This document shows positions 6,904 through 15,266 of a DNA stretch of 16,623 nucleotides, one piece after another. Position 1 is the first letter of the stretch. Every line of letters starts with the position of its first letter. The translations under genes and the position numbers were made by a program. The notes under the pieces were generated by a model. It was not told where the DNA came from and ran no database searches. It saw nothing but the letters and a program-made list of their open reading frames with translations. Source of the DNA: Pseudomonadota bacterium (GTDB taxonomy: Bacteria; Pseudomonadota; Gammaproteobacteria; Steroidobacterales; Steroidobacteraceae); the NCBI GenBank assembly GCA_003242685.1, contig QGVD01000076.1:1-16623 (forward strand). Reading direction: 5' to 3'.

Positions 6904-6931
6904 TTGACCGTATATGATGCGCCGGTATTAT
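6904..6931 (+). promoter_or_regulatory. Near-consensus sigma-70 promoter of gltBD
   Basis: TTGACC (6904-6909) and TATTAT (6926-6931) are separated by 16 bp; each matches the sigma-70 consensus at five of six positions. The surrounding 45 bases are a conspicuous AT-rich island in very GC-rich DNA. Transcription should begin near 6938, leaving a leader of about 235 bases before gltB. An alternative TATATG lies inside the spacer and could serve a second start. Confidence 0.7.
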
Positions 6932-6937
6932 CCGAAC

Positions 6938-7172
6938 CATTATTAAGTGGTGAAGACGGGCGTGCGACGCCTTCGGACCGGCCTCGTGTCCGCATGAGCG
7001 TCAGCGGCCGCCAGCCCCCGCGGCCGACTGAGGAGGCACTTTACGGATCCGGTGCCCGAACTGAGGCGGCCACTGGGTCTCCCCGAGCCATTCAACCGAT
7101 CCAGGTATTGAACGCGGCGGACGCGAGTCCGGCGCGATGTTTGGTGTGCGCGGCACACCGCTGACGGGGCCA
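6938..7172 (+). other. Long non-coding leader of gltB with hairpins
   Basis: No convincing gene lies in this stretch. It can form a 5-bp hairpin (CGGAC at 6974-6978 with GTCCG at 6988-6992) and a stronger 7-bp hairpin (CGGCCGC at 7005-7011 with GCGGCCG at 7020-7026, loop CAGCCCCC). No known riboswitch core is recognised. A later promoter could shorten the leader. Confidence 0.4.
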
Positions 7173-10100
7173 ATGACGATGAGCACGAATGAGCGCGGAC
7201 TCTTCCGGGAGTCGTACGAAAGGGACAGTTGCGGGTTCGGCCTGATCGCGAACCTGGACGATTCGCCCAGCCATTGGCTGGTCGAAACGGCGATCACTTC
7301 GCTCGGTCGTCTGACCCATCGTGGTGCAGTAGCCACGGACGGGAAGACGGGCGACGGCTGCGGTCTGCTCCTGAAGAAACCGGAACGGTTCCTGCGCGCG
7401 GTGGCCAGAGAGGCCCGCATCGATCTCGCGGAGAGATTCGCCTCGGGCCTGGCCTTCCTCAACCCGGATCCGGCGCTCGCCGAGACGGCGCGTGCGACGC
7501 TCGCCGCGCAGCTCGAGCGTGAGGGGCTGGAGCTCGCCGGCTGGCGCGTCGTGCCGACCAACCCTGATGCCTGCGGTCCGGAAGCGCTGAGGACGCTGCC
7601 GCACATCGAGCAGGTCTTCGTGAACTGCCGTATCGCCGACATCGACGAGGCGTCGTTCAACCGGAAGCTGTTCCTCGCGCGCCGCCGCACCGAGAAGGCG
7701 CTCGAGGGCAAGGACCCGGTCTTCTACATGCCGAGCCTGTCGGCAGCCACCATCGTCTTCAAGGGCATGGTGATGCCGCAGCACCTGGCGGAGTTCTATC
7801 CGGATCTCCGCGATCCGCGGCTCGAGACGTCGGTGGTGGTGTTCCACCAGCGCTTCTCGACGAACACGCTGCCGCAGTGGCGGCTCGCGCATCCGTACCG
7901 CTATCTCGCCCACAACGGCGAAATCAACACGATCCAGGGCAACCGCAACTGGGCGGTGGCGCGCGGTCCCATCCTGCGCTCGCCGCTGCTGCCGGATCTC
8001 TCGGACATCCTGCCGCTCGTGTCGCTCACGGGTTCGGATTCGCAGACGCTCGACAACATGCTCGAGGTGCTGCTCATGGGCGGCCTCGACGTGCTGCACG
8101 CGATGCGGATCCTCGTGCCGCCTGCATGGCACGGTCTCGACTTCATCGATCCGGACCTGCGCGCGTTCTACGAGTTCTACTCGGCGCACATGGAGCCGTG
8201 GGACGGCCCGGCGGGCATCGTGTTCACGGACGGCCGTTACGCGGGCTGCACGCTCGACCGCAACGGCCTGCGGCCGGCGCGCTTCGTCATCACCCGCAAC
8301 CGCGTGCTCACGATCGCCTCCGAGACGGGCGTATGGGATTACAAGCCCGAGGACGTCGTGCGCAAGGGCAAGCTCGGACCGGGCGACATGATCGCGCTCG
8401 ACCTGCAGTCGGGCGAGCTGCTCGAGTCGCGCGACATCGACGAGCTGCTCAAGAACCGCCACCCGTACAAGACGTGGCTCAAGAAGGGCGTGCGCTATCT
8501 CGAGACGGATCTCGTCGACCCGCGTCTCGCCGCCGAGCCGATGGACCGCGAGACGCTCGCGCTCTATCAGAAGATGTTCAACATCACCGCCGAGGAGCGC
8601 GAGGAGATCATCCGCGTGCTCGCGGAGGACGAGAGCGAGGCCGTGGGCTCCATGGGCGACGACACGCCGATGCCGGTGCTGTCGCGCAAGGTGCGCTCGC
8701 TGTACGACTACTTCCGCCAGCAGTTCGCGCAGGTGACGAACCCGCCGATCGATCCGCTGCGCGAATCGATCGTGATGTCGCTGCAGACGCAGATCGGGCC
8801 GGAGTGCAACGTGTTCGTGCCGGCGCCCGAGCACGCGCGGCAGATCGTGCTCGGCTCGCCGATCCTCTCGCAGCGCAAGCTCCGCCAGATCCTGGGCCTC
8901 AAGGACTTCGGCGTCACGCACGAGTTCATCGATCTGCAGTACGACCCGGCCGAGGGGCTCAAGAACGCGATCCTGCGCATGTGCCGCCAGGCCGAAGAGG
9001 CCGTACGCCGCGGGACGCTCGTGCTGCTGCTCTCGGACCGCTATCTGGTCAAGGGCAAGCTGCCCGCGCACGCACTGCTCGTCACGGGCGCCGTGCATCA
9101 TCACCTCGTGCGCACCGGTCTGCGCTGCAAGTGCAACATCCTGGTGGAGACCGGAACGGCGCGCGATCCGCATCACTTCGCGTGCCTCATCGGCTACGGC
9201 GCCACGGCCGTGTATCCGTACATGGCCTATCAGGTGCTCTTCGACATGATGCGCAAGGGCCGCGTGAAGCTCGACTTCGCCACGCGGCTCGAGCTCGGCC
9301 GCAGCTACCGCGCCGGCATCCGCAAGGGCCTCTTCAAGATCATGTCGAAGATGGGCATCTCGACGATCGCGAGCTACCGCAGCTCGCAGCTCTTCGAGAT
9401 CGTGGGTCTGCACGACGAAGTCGTGGACCTGTGCTTCACGGGCACCGAGAGCCGGGTGCAGGGCGCCGATTTCTCCGACATCGAAGCGGACCTCAAGCAG
9501 CTCGCCGAGCGCGCCTGGAATCCGCGCGAGCCGCTCGAGCAGGGCGGCCTGCACAAGTACGTGCACGGCGGGGAGTACCACATGTACAACCCCGACGTGA
9601 TCGCGACGCTCCAGGCGGCGGTGATCTCCGGTGACTACGAGCGCTACAAGCTGTTCGCGAAGCTCGTGAACGAGCGTCCGCCGTCCACGTTCCGCGACCT
9701 CATGCGGCTGCGCAGCCCGCGCAAGCCTGTTCCGGTCGAGGAGGTGGAGCCGGTCGAGGAGATCGTGAAGCGCTTCGATACGGCGGCCATGTCCCTCGGT
9801 GCGCTCTCGCCCGAGGCGCACGAGGCGCTCGCCATCGCCATGAACCGCCTGGGCGGACGTTCGAACTCCGGCGAGGGCGGCGAGGACCCGGAGCGCTACC
9901 ACACGGAGAAGAACTCCAAGATCAAGCAGGTCGCCTCGGGCCGCTTCGGCGTGACGCCGGAATACCTCATCAATGCCGAGGTGCTGCAGATCAAGATCGC
10001 CCAGGGCGCGAAGCCCGGCGAGGGCGGTCAGCTGCCCGGCCACAAGGTCAACGAGATGATCGCGAAGCTGCGCTTCGCGCGGCCCGGCGTCGGCCTCATC

Positions 10101-11648
10101 TCGCCGCCGCCGCACCACGACATCTATTCGATCGAGGACCTGGCGCAGCTCATCTTCGATCTCAAGCAGGTCAACCCCGACGCTCTCGTGTCGGTGAAGC
10201 TCGTCGCCGAGCCCGGCGTGGGCACGGTGGCGGCAGGCGTCGCCAAGGCGTACGCGGACCTCATCACGATCTCCGGCTACGACGGCGGCACGGGTGCGAG
10301 CCCCATCTCGTCGATCAAGTACGCCGGCACGCCGTGGGAGCTCGGTCTCGCCGAGGCGCACCAGACGCTGCGCATCAACGATCTGCGCCACCGCGTGCGG
10401 CTGCAGACCGACGGCGGTCTCAAGACCGGTCTCGACGTGGTGAAGGCGGCGATCATCGGCGCCGAGAGCTTCGGCTTCGGCACCGCGCCGATGGTGGCGC
10501 TCGGGTGCAAGTACCTGCGCATCTGCCATCTCAACAACTGTGCGACGGGCGTCGCCACGCAGCACAACGTGCTGCGCTCGAAGTACTTCATCGGCATGCC
10601 GGAGATGGTGATGAACTATTTCCGGTTCGTGGCGCAGGAAGTGCGCGAGATCCTCGCCTCGCTCGGCGTGCGCAGGCTCGAGGAGATCATCGGCCGCACA
10701 GAGCTGCTGGAAATCCTGCCGGGCGAGACGCCGAAGCAGCGCAAGCTCGACCTCACGCCGATCCTCTCGACCGCGGGGCTCGCGGACGACAAGCCGCACT
10801 TCTGCCTCACGCCGTCGAACCCGCCGTTCGACAAGGGCGAACTCGCGGAGCGCATGCTGAACGACATGCGCGAGGCGATCGAGAAGAAGACCGGCGGCGA
10901 GTGGCACTACGAGGTGAAGAACTACCACCGCTCGATCGGTGCCCGGATCTCCGGCGAGATCGCGCGGCGCTGGGGCAACTACGGCATGGAGGACAAGCCG
11001 ATCGTGGTGCGCCTGACCGGCAGTGCCGGTCAGAGCTTCGGCGTGTGGAACGCCGGCGGTCTGCACCTCTACCTCGAAGGCGATGCGAACGACTACGTCG
11101 GCAAGGGCATGGCGGCCGGCAAGATCGTGCTGCGCCATCCGCGCAACGCGCGCTACGAGTCGCGCAACACGGTGATCATGGGCAACACCTGCCTGTACGG
11201 CGCGACGGGCGGACAGCTCTTCGCGGCCGGCGTCGCCGGCGAGCGCTTCGCGGTGCGCAACTCGGGCGCGATCGCGGTCATCGAGGGCGCGGGCGACCAC
11301 TGCTGCGAGTACATGACCGGCGGCGTGGTGTGCGTGCTCGGCCGCACGGGCGTGAACTTCGGTGCAGGCTTCACGGGAGGGTTCGCGTACGTGCTCGATC
11401 TCGAGCGCGACTTCGTCGACCGCTACAACCACGAGCTCATCGACATCAGCCGCATCAATCCCGAGGCGATGCAGGCGCACCTGCAGCACCTCGAGAGCCT
11501 GATCGAGCAGCACGTGGCGGAGACGGGAAGCACATGGGGTGAGGAGATCCTCAACGACTTCCGCAACTTCATCGGCAAGTTCTGGGTGGTGAAGCCGAAG
11601 GCGGCTTCCATCCACTCACTGATCGAGAATCTGAGACGAGCGGCGTAA
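7173..11648 (+). CDS. gltB: Glutamate synthase (NADPH) large subunit, GOGAT alpha
   Basis: This 1491-residue enzyme takes the amide nitrogen of glutamine and transfers it to 2-oxoglutarate, giving two glutamates. The class II glutaminase domain begins at Cys20 (ERDSCGFGLI), exposed after removal of a 19-residue propeptide, and includes HNGEINTIQGNRNW near residue 245. The FMN-binding synthase domain spans roughly 790-1180, with SNSGEGGEDP near 892 and GYDGGTGASP near 1034. The 3Fe-4S cluster cysteines are C1112, C1118 and C1123 (CX5CX4C). The C-terminal GXGXG beta-helix follows. Length is normal for bacterial GltB. The start is uncertain: ATG 7173 gives the usual short propeptide and has a weak ACGGGG upstream, but in-frame ATGs at 7137 and 7179 are possible. 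It overlaps gltD by one base. Confidence 0.98.
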   Translation: MTMSTNERGLFRESYERDSCGFGLIANLDDSPSHWLVETAITSLGRLTHRGAVATDGKTGDGCGLLLKKPERFLRAVAREARIDLAERFASGLAFLNPDPALAETARATLAAQLEREGLELAGWRVVPTNPDACGPEALRTLPHIEQVFVNCRIADIDEASFNRKLFLARRRTEKALEGKDPVFYMPSLSAATIVFKGMVMPQHLAEFYPDLRDPRLETSVVVFHQRFSTNTLPQWRLAHPYRYLAHNGEINTIQGNRNWAVARGPILRSPLLPDLSDILPLVSLTGSDSQTLDNMLEVLLMGGLDVLHAMRILVPPAWHGLDFIDPDLRAFYEFYSAHMEPWDGPAGIVFTDGRYAGCTLDRNGLRPARFVITRNRVLTIASETGVWDYKPEDVVRKGKLGPGDMIALDLQSGELLESRDIDELLKNRHPYKTWLKKGVRYLETDLVDPRLAAEPMDRETLALYQKMFNITAEEREEIIRVLAEDESEAVGSMGDDTPMPVLSRKVRSLYDYFRQQFAQVTNPPIDPLRESIVMSLQTQIGPECNVFVPAPEHARQIVLGSPILSQRKLRQILGLKDFGVTHEFIDLQYDPAEGLKNAILRMCRQAEEAVRRGTLVLLLSDRYLVKGKLPAHALLVTGAVHHHLVRTGLRCKCNILVETGTARDPHHFACLIGYGATAVYPYMAYQVLFDMMRKGRVKLDFATRLELGRSYRAGIRKGLFKIMSKMGISTIASYRSSQLFEIVGLHDEVVDLCFTGTESRVQGADFSDIEADLKQLAERAWNPREPLEQGGLHKYVHGGEYHMYNPDVIATLQAAVISGDYERYKLFAKLVNERPPSTFRDLMRLRSPRKPVPVEEVEPVEEIVKRFDTAAMSLGALSPEAHEALAIAMNRLGGRSNSGEGGEDPERYHTEKNSKIKQVASGRFGVTPEYLINAEVLQIKIAQGAKPGEGGQLPGHKVNEMIAKLRFARPGVGLISPPPHHDIYSIEDLAQLIFDLKQVNPDALVSVKLVAEPGVGTVAAGVAKAYADLITISGYDGGTGASPISSIKYAGTPWELGLAEAHQTLRINDLRHRVRLQTDGGLKTGLDVVKAAIIGAESFGFGTAPMVALGCKYLRICHLNNCATGVATQHNVLRSKYFIGMPEMVMNYFRFVAQEVREILASLGVRRLEEIIGRTELLEILPGETPKQRKLDLTPILSTAGLADDKPHFCLTPSNPPFDKGELAERMLNDMREAIEKKTGGEWHYEVKNYHRSIGARISGEIARRWGNYGMEDKPIVVRLTGSAGQSFGVWNAGGLHLYLEGDANDYVGKGMAAGKIVLRHPRNARYESRNTVIMGNTCLYGATGGQLFAAGVAGERFAVRNSGAIAVIEGAGDHCCEYMTGGVVCVLGRTGVNFGAGFTGGFAYVLDLERDFVDRYNHELIDISRINPEAMQAHLQHLESLIEQHVAETGSTWGEEILNDFRNFIGKFWVVKPKAASIHSLIENLRRAA

Positions 11649-13060
11649 TGGCTGACAAGACACTGCAGTTCCTCGAGATCCCGCGCACCGATCCGGAGAA
11701 GGCTCCGGTTGAGGTGCGGATCAAGAGCTTCCGCGAGATCTACGCGCCGTTCGATCCAGAGAGCGCTGCGCAGCAGGCCGGACGCTGCCTCGCGTGCGGC
11801 AATCCGTTCTGCGAGTGGAAGTGCCCGGTCCACAACTACATTCCCAACTGGCTGAAGCTCATCCAGGAGGGCAACCTCTTCGAGGCGGCGGAGCTGTCGC
11901 ACAAGACGAACTCGCTTCCCGAGGTCTGCGGGCGCATCTGCCCGCAGGACCGCCTGTGCGAGGGCGCGTGCACGCTCAACGACGGGCTCGGCGCGGTCAC
12001 GATCGGCGCGATCGAGAAGTACATCACCGACGAGGCCTTCAAGCGCGGCTGGCGGCCGGACATGTCGAACGTGCGGCCGACGGGCAAGCGCGTCGCCGTC
12101 GTCGGCGCCGGTCCCGCGGGTCTCGGCTGCGCGGACATCCTCGTGCGCAACGGCGTGAAGCCGGTCGTGTTCGATCGCTATCCGCGCATCGGCGGTCTGC
12201 TCACGTTCGGCATTCCGCCCTTCAAGCTCGAGAAGGAAGTGGTCGAGCGGCGCCGTCAGGTGATGGAGGAGATGGGCGTCGAGTTCCGGCTCGGCGTCGA
12301 GATCGGAAAGGACGTCCCCTTCGAGCAGCTGCTCGAGGAATACGACGCGGTGTTCCTCGGCATGGGCACGTACAAGTACGTGAAGGGCGGATTCCCGGGC
12401 GAGGATCTGCCGGGCGTGTACGAGGCGCTGCCCTACCTCATCTCGAACATCAATCACGAGCTCGGCCTGCCGGGCGCGGCGGAGCAGCTCATCAGCATGA
12501 AGGGCAAGCGCGTCGTCGTGCTCGGCGGCGGCGATACCTCCATGGACTGCAATCGCACGGCGATCCGTCAGGGCGCGCTGTCCGTCACCTGCGTGTATCG
12601 CCGCGACGAGGCGAACATGCCGGGCTCGCGCCGCGACTACAAGAACAGCAGGGAAGAGGGCGTCGAGTTCCTCTTCAACCGTCAGCCGATCGAGATCGTC
12701 GGTTCCGAGCGCGTCGAGGGCGTCAAGGTCGTGCAGACGCGGCTCGGTGCGCCGGGTCCGCGCGGCCGCCGCATGCCCGAGCCGATTCCCGGCACGGAAG
12801 AAGTGCTGCCGGCCGATGCGGTGATCATCGCGTTCGGCTTCCTGCCGAGTCCGCCGGAGTGGCTGGAGAAGCACGGCATCCGCCTGCATCCGAACGGTCG
12901 CGTGCGCGTGACCGCAGGCAACAGGCGGGCGTTCCAGACCACCAATCCCAAGGTCTTCGCGGGCGGCGACATGGTGCGCGGCTCGGACCTGGTGGTGACC
13001 GCCGTGTTCGAAGGCCGCGAGGCCGCGCGCGGCATCCTCGACTATCTCGGCGTGAGCTGA
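11648..13060 (+). CDS. gltD: Glutamate synthase (NADPH) small subunit, GOGAT beta
   Basis: This 470-residue FAD protein oxidises NADPH and passes electrons through iron-sulfur clusters to the FMN of GltB. Two N-terminal cysteine groups, C47/C50/C55/C59 and C94/C98/C104/C108, provide the 4Fe-4S clusters. The FAD site is VVGAGPAG at 151-158. The NADPH site is LGGGDTSMD at 292-300, followed by the conserved YRRDEANMPG at 317-326. FAGGDMVRG at 437-445 is the second FAD contact. All expected motifs are intact and the length is typical. The start ATG overlaps the gltB stop (TAATG), indicating translational coupling. The stop is 24 bases from the convergent neighbour's stop, and no intrinsic terminator is visible between them. 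Confidence 0.98.
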   Translation: MADKTLQFLEIPRTDPEKAPVEVRIKSFREIYAPFDPESAAQQAGRCLACGNPFCEWKCPVHNYIPNWLKLIQEGNLFEAAELSHKTNSLPEVCGRICPQDRLCEGACTLNDGLGAVTIGAIEKYITDEAFKRGWRPDMSNVRPTGKRVAVVGAGPAGLGCADILVRNGVKPVVFDRYPRIGGLLTFGIPPFKLEKEVVERRRQVMEEMGVEFRLGVEIGKDVPFEQLLEEYDAVFLGMGTYKYVKGGFPGEDLPGVYEALPYLISNINHELGLPGAAEQLISMKGKRVVVLGGGDTSMDCNRTAIRQGALSVTCVYRRDEANMPGSRRDYKNSREEGVEFLFNRQPIEIVGSERVEGVKVVQTRLGAPGPRGRRMPEPIPGTEEVLPADAVIIAFGFLPSPPEWLEKHGIRLHPNGRVRVTAGNRRAFQTTNPKVFAGGDMVRGSDLVVTAVFEGREAARGILDYLGVS

Positions 13061-13084
13061 TCCTTCGGGTCAGCCGCGCCGGGA

Positions 13085-13723
<639 letters not shown>

Positions 13724-13797
13724 CAGGCACCTCCGTCCGTCAGCCGTCGCACTATGGCCGAAGACGCGAGCTGCATGAAGAGGACTGCGCTGCCGGA

Positions 13798-13813
13798 GCC
13801 GCTCGCGAGCGGC
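13798..13813. repeat. 16-bp perfect palindrome between flavoprotein and GST genes
   Basis: GCCGCTCGCGAGCGGC reads the same on both strands. It lies in the 120-bp gap between two minus-strand genes and is not followed by a T-run in either direction, so it is not a normal intrinsic terminator. It could be an operator or an mRNA hairpin, or chance in GC-rich DNA. Confidence 0.5.
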
Positions 13814-13843
13814 CGCGTGTCTTCCGTCGACAACGCCGAGGTC

Positions 13844-14761
13844 CTACGCGAGGCCGTCTTCGGCGAGCAGCGCCTTGTTCATCGCAAAGGCAGCCTTGAC
13901 GCCTTCGGCGACGGCGACGACCACGAGCTGCACGTCGCGTGAAGCATCGCCGGCGACGTAGACCCCCGGCACGCTCGTCGCCACGTCGTAGTCGCCGGCT
14001 TCGACGCCGCCCTTGTCGCTGAATTCGCACCCGAGTCGCGCGGCGAGCGGCGAGCGCTGGTGCTGACCGGTGTTGAAGAACAGCGCGCGACGCTCGAGCG
14101 TGCGGCCCGTGGTGAACACGATGCGCTCGAGCATTCCGTCGTCACTGCCTTCGAGCGCTGCGATCGGATCTTCGTAGATCGGAATGGAGTGTCGGGCGAG
14201 CCGCGCGCGGCAGCTCTCGTCGAGCTGCCCGGGTGCGCCGGTGAGCAGCGCGATGTCGGCGCTCCACTGCTTGAGCATGAGCGCGAGTCCCGCGCCCTTT
14301 TCGTCGAGGCCGTATGCGGCGATCGGCTGATCGCGCCACTCCCAGCCGTCGCAGTACGGACAGTGATGCACGCTGCGGCCGTAGAAGCGTTCGATTCCCG
14401 GCAGCGGCGGCAGCTCGTCGACGACGCCGGTCGCGAGCAGGAGCTTGCGCGCGCGTTCGCGCGTTCCGTCCTCGAGCGTCACCTCGAAGCCGTCGTCGTT
14501 CCGGCCCGCATCGACGACAGTGACGTCGCGCACCGTGACCGTGCCGTACGCCCGCAGCTCTTCGCGGGCAAGGCGCACGTACTCGTGCGGCGGACAGCCG
14601 TCGCGCGTCGGAAAGCAGTGCATGTGGCGCGAGGCCCGGTTGCGATAGCGGCCGGCGTCGCACACGAGCACGCGCCGGCGGCAACGGCCGAGGGTCAGTG
14701 CAGCGGAGAGACCGGCAGGTCCACCGCCGACGATGACGACTTCCCAGGCGGTCGAGCTCAT
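13844..14761 (-). CDS. Thioredoxin-reductase-like FAD-dependent dithiol oxidoreductase
   Basis: This 305-residue flavoprotein has the FAD fingerprint VIVGGGPAG at 9-17, a second FAD contact VYVAGDASRDVQ at 268-279, and a redox-active pair CPYC at 134-137 followed by DGWEWRDQ, placed as in thioredoxin reductase. The second dinucleotide region, where thioredoxin reductases have GGGDSA, instead reads AYGLDEKGAGLA at 149-160, so NADPH binding looks weakened. That pattern recalls FAD-dependent dithiol oxidases that make disulfides in natural products and use oxygen; the comparison is from memory and the substrate is unknown. The ATG at 14761 is preferred to an upstream in-frame GTG because the longer reading would run through a strong terminator hairpin. 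No clear Shine-Dalgarno is seen. Confidence 0.85.
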   Translation of the reverse strand: MSSTAWEVVIVGGGPAGLSAALTLGRCRRRVLVCDAGRYRNRASRHMHCFPTRDGCPPHEYVRLAREELRAYGTVTVRDVTVVDAGRNDDGFEVTLEDGTRERARKLLLATGVVDELPPLPGIERFYGRSVHHCPYCDGWEWRDQPIAAYGLDEKGAGLALMLKQWSADIALLTGAPGQLDESCRARLARHSIPIYEDPIAALEGSDDGMLERIVFTTGRTLERRALFFNTGQHQRSPLAARLGCEFSDKGGVEAGDYDVATSVPGVYVAGDASRDVQLVVVAVAEGVKAAFAMNKALLAEDGLA

Positions 14762-14806
14762 GGGAGCCCGATGCAGCAAGTTGCGCGCCGCCGGTTGACG
14801 CGAGGC

Positions 14807-14832
14807 AAAAAAAAGCCCTGCGATGCAGGGCT
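14807..14832 (-). terminator. Strong intrinsic terminator just upstream of the flavoprotein gene
   Basis: Stem AGCCCTGC (14814-14821) pairs perfectly with GCAGGGCT (14825-14832) around a three-base loop. On the minus strand the hairpin is followed by eight T residues (14814-14807). It lies 45 bases before the flavoprotein ATG. It must end a transcript coming from the right: the histidine kinase operon, an unannotated small RNA, or a leader of the flavoprotein gene. Confidence 0.88.
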
Positions 14833-14839
14833 CGAGCAC

Positions 14840-15266
14840 TTAGGGTTGTGCGCCTCCGGTCGATCGCTGTCAGCTGACGCCAGGCGCAGGCTGAAAGTCC
14901 CGGGCCGGCAGGCCCCGAGCGCCTCGGCGTGTCGCGTTGTCACGGGCTCTATCTCAATTACGGCTGGAACGCTGGAGCCTGTCGCTCCGACCCATCCACA
15001 GGCCCATGTGTCACTTCACCCGATGTGCGTTCCGGACGGTCGCCAAAAGGTGGCAGCCGTCTTTCCCGTGCCCGCGTCGATCGCCCGAGTTTCTATTCTT
15101 GTTCGTCTATACCTGTCCTCTCGGCGCATCATGCGCCTTGTTCGGTCACTCGCAAGAAGTCGAGCAAGATCGATGCCAGGACATTGACGCCCAACTAAAA
15201 CATGAAGTTAGCGTTCTTCGTTCCCTGGTGACTGTAAAGAGAGCCTACACCGTTTCACGTTCAGGT
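14840..15266 (-). other. 427-bp non-coding gap with hairpins; possible small RNA or leader
   Basis: No credible protein gene is seen on either strand. The minus-strand transcript could form several hairpins: GGAGC/GCTCC (14974-14988), a GGGCC-TGCC-GGCCC stem near 14900-14915, and GCAC/GTGC with an AACCCTAA loop immediately before the terminator at 14807-14832. The composition is less GC-rich than the flanking genes. I could not match it to 6S RNA, tmRNA, SRP RNA, RNase P RNA or a known riboswitch, and no convincing promoter was found. Confidence 0.3.
15123..15137. repeat. 15-bp inverted repeat (7-bp arms)
   Basis: GGCGCAT-C-ATGCGCC is a perfect dyad in the gap downstream of the histidine kinase. 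No T-run follows on the minus strand, so it does not look like the kinase terminator. An operator or a hairpin within a transcript is possible. Confidence 0.45.

Noticed and set aside
6883..6930. Sigma-54 promoter for gltB near the NtrC-like dyad
   Set aside because: GG (6888-6889) and GC (6901-6902) are separated by 11 bases instead of 10, and the GCACG/TTTGC pair is too close. The strict -24/-12 spacing is not met.
7092..11615. Very long open frame (about 1500 codons) antisense to gltB
   Set aside because: It mirrors gltB on the opposite strand, is rich in Arg, Ala, His and Leu without any domain, and arises from strong GC-biased third positions. The plus-strand protein is an unambiguous GltB.
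11423..12889. Long minus-strand frame over gltB end and gltD
   Set aside because: Same codon-bias shadow; low-complexity composition and no recognisable motif, while gltD is complete on the other strand.
14762..14839. 26-codon N-terminal extension of the flavoprotein
   Set aside because: The extension would be translated from the terminator hairpin and its T-run and has no family resemblance; the FAD motif is normally within the first 20 residues, as it is from 14761.
14881..14920. RNase P RNA-like stretch GAAAGTCCCGGG on the plus strand
   Set aside because: Only a few bases of the P4 region resemble RNase P; the remaining conserved elements are absent.
14929..15198. 89-codon plus-strand frame in the kinase-flavoprotein gap
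   Set aside because: No ribosome-binding site, no domain, and composition unlike the neighbouring genes; likely chance.
14840..15266. CsrB/RsmZ-like RNA suggested by several GGA triplets on the minus strand
   Set aside because: The number of GGA triplets is about what composition predicts, and they are not consistently in hairpin loops.
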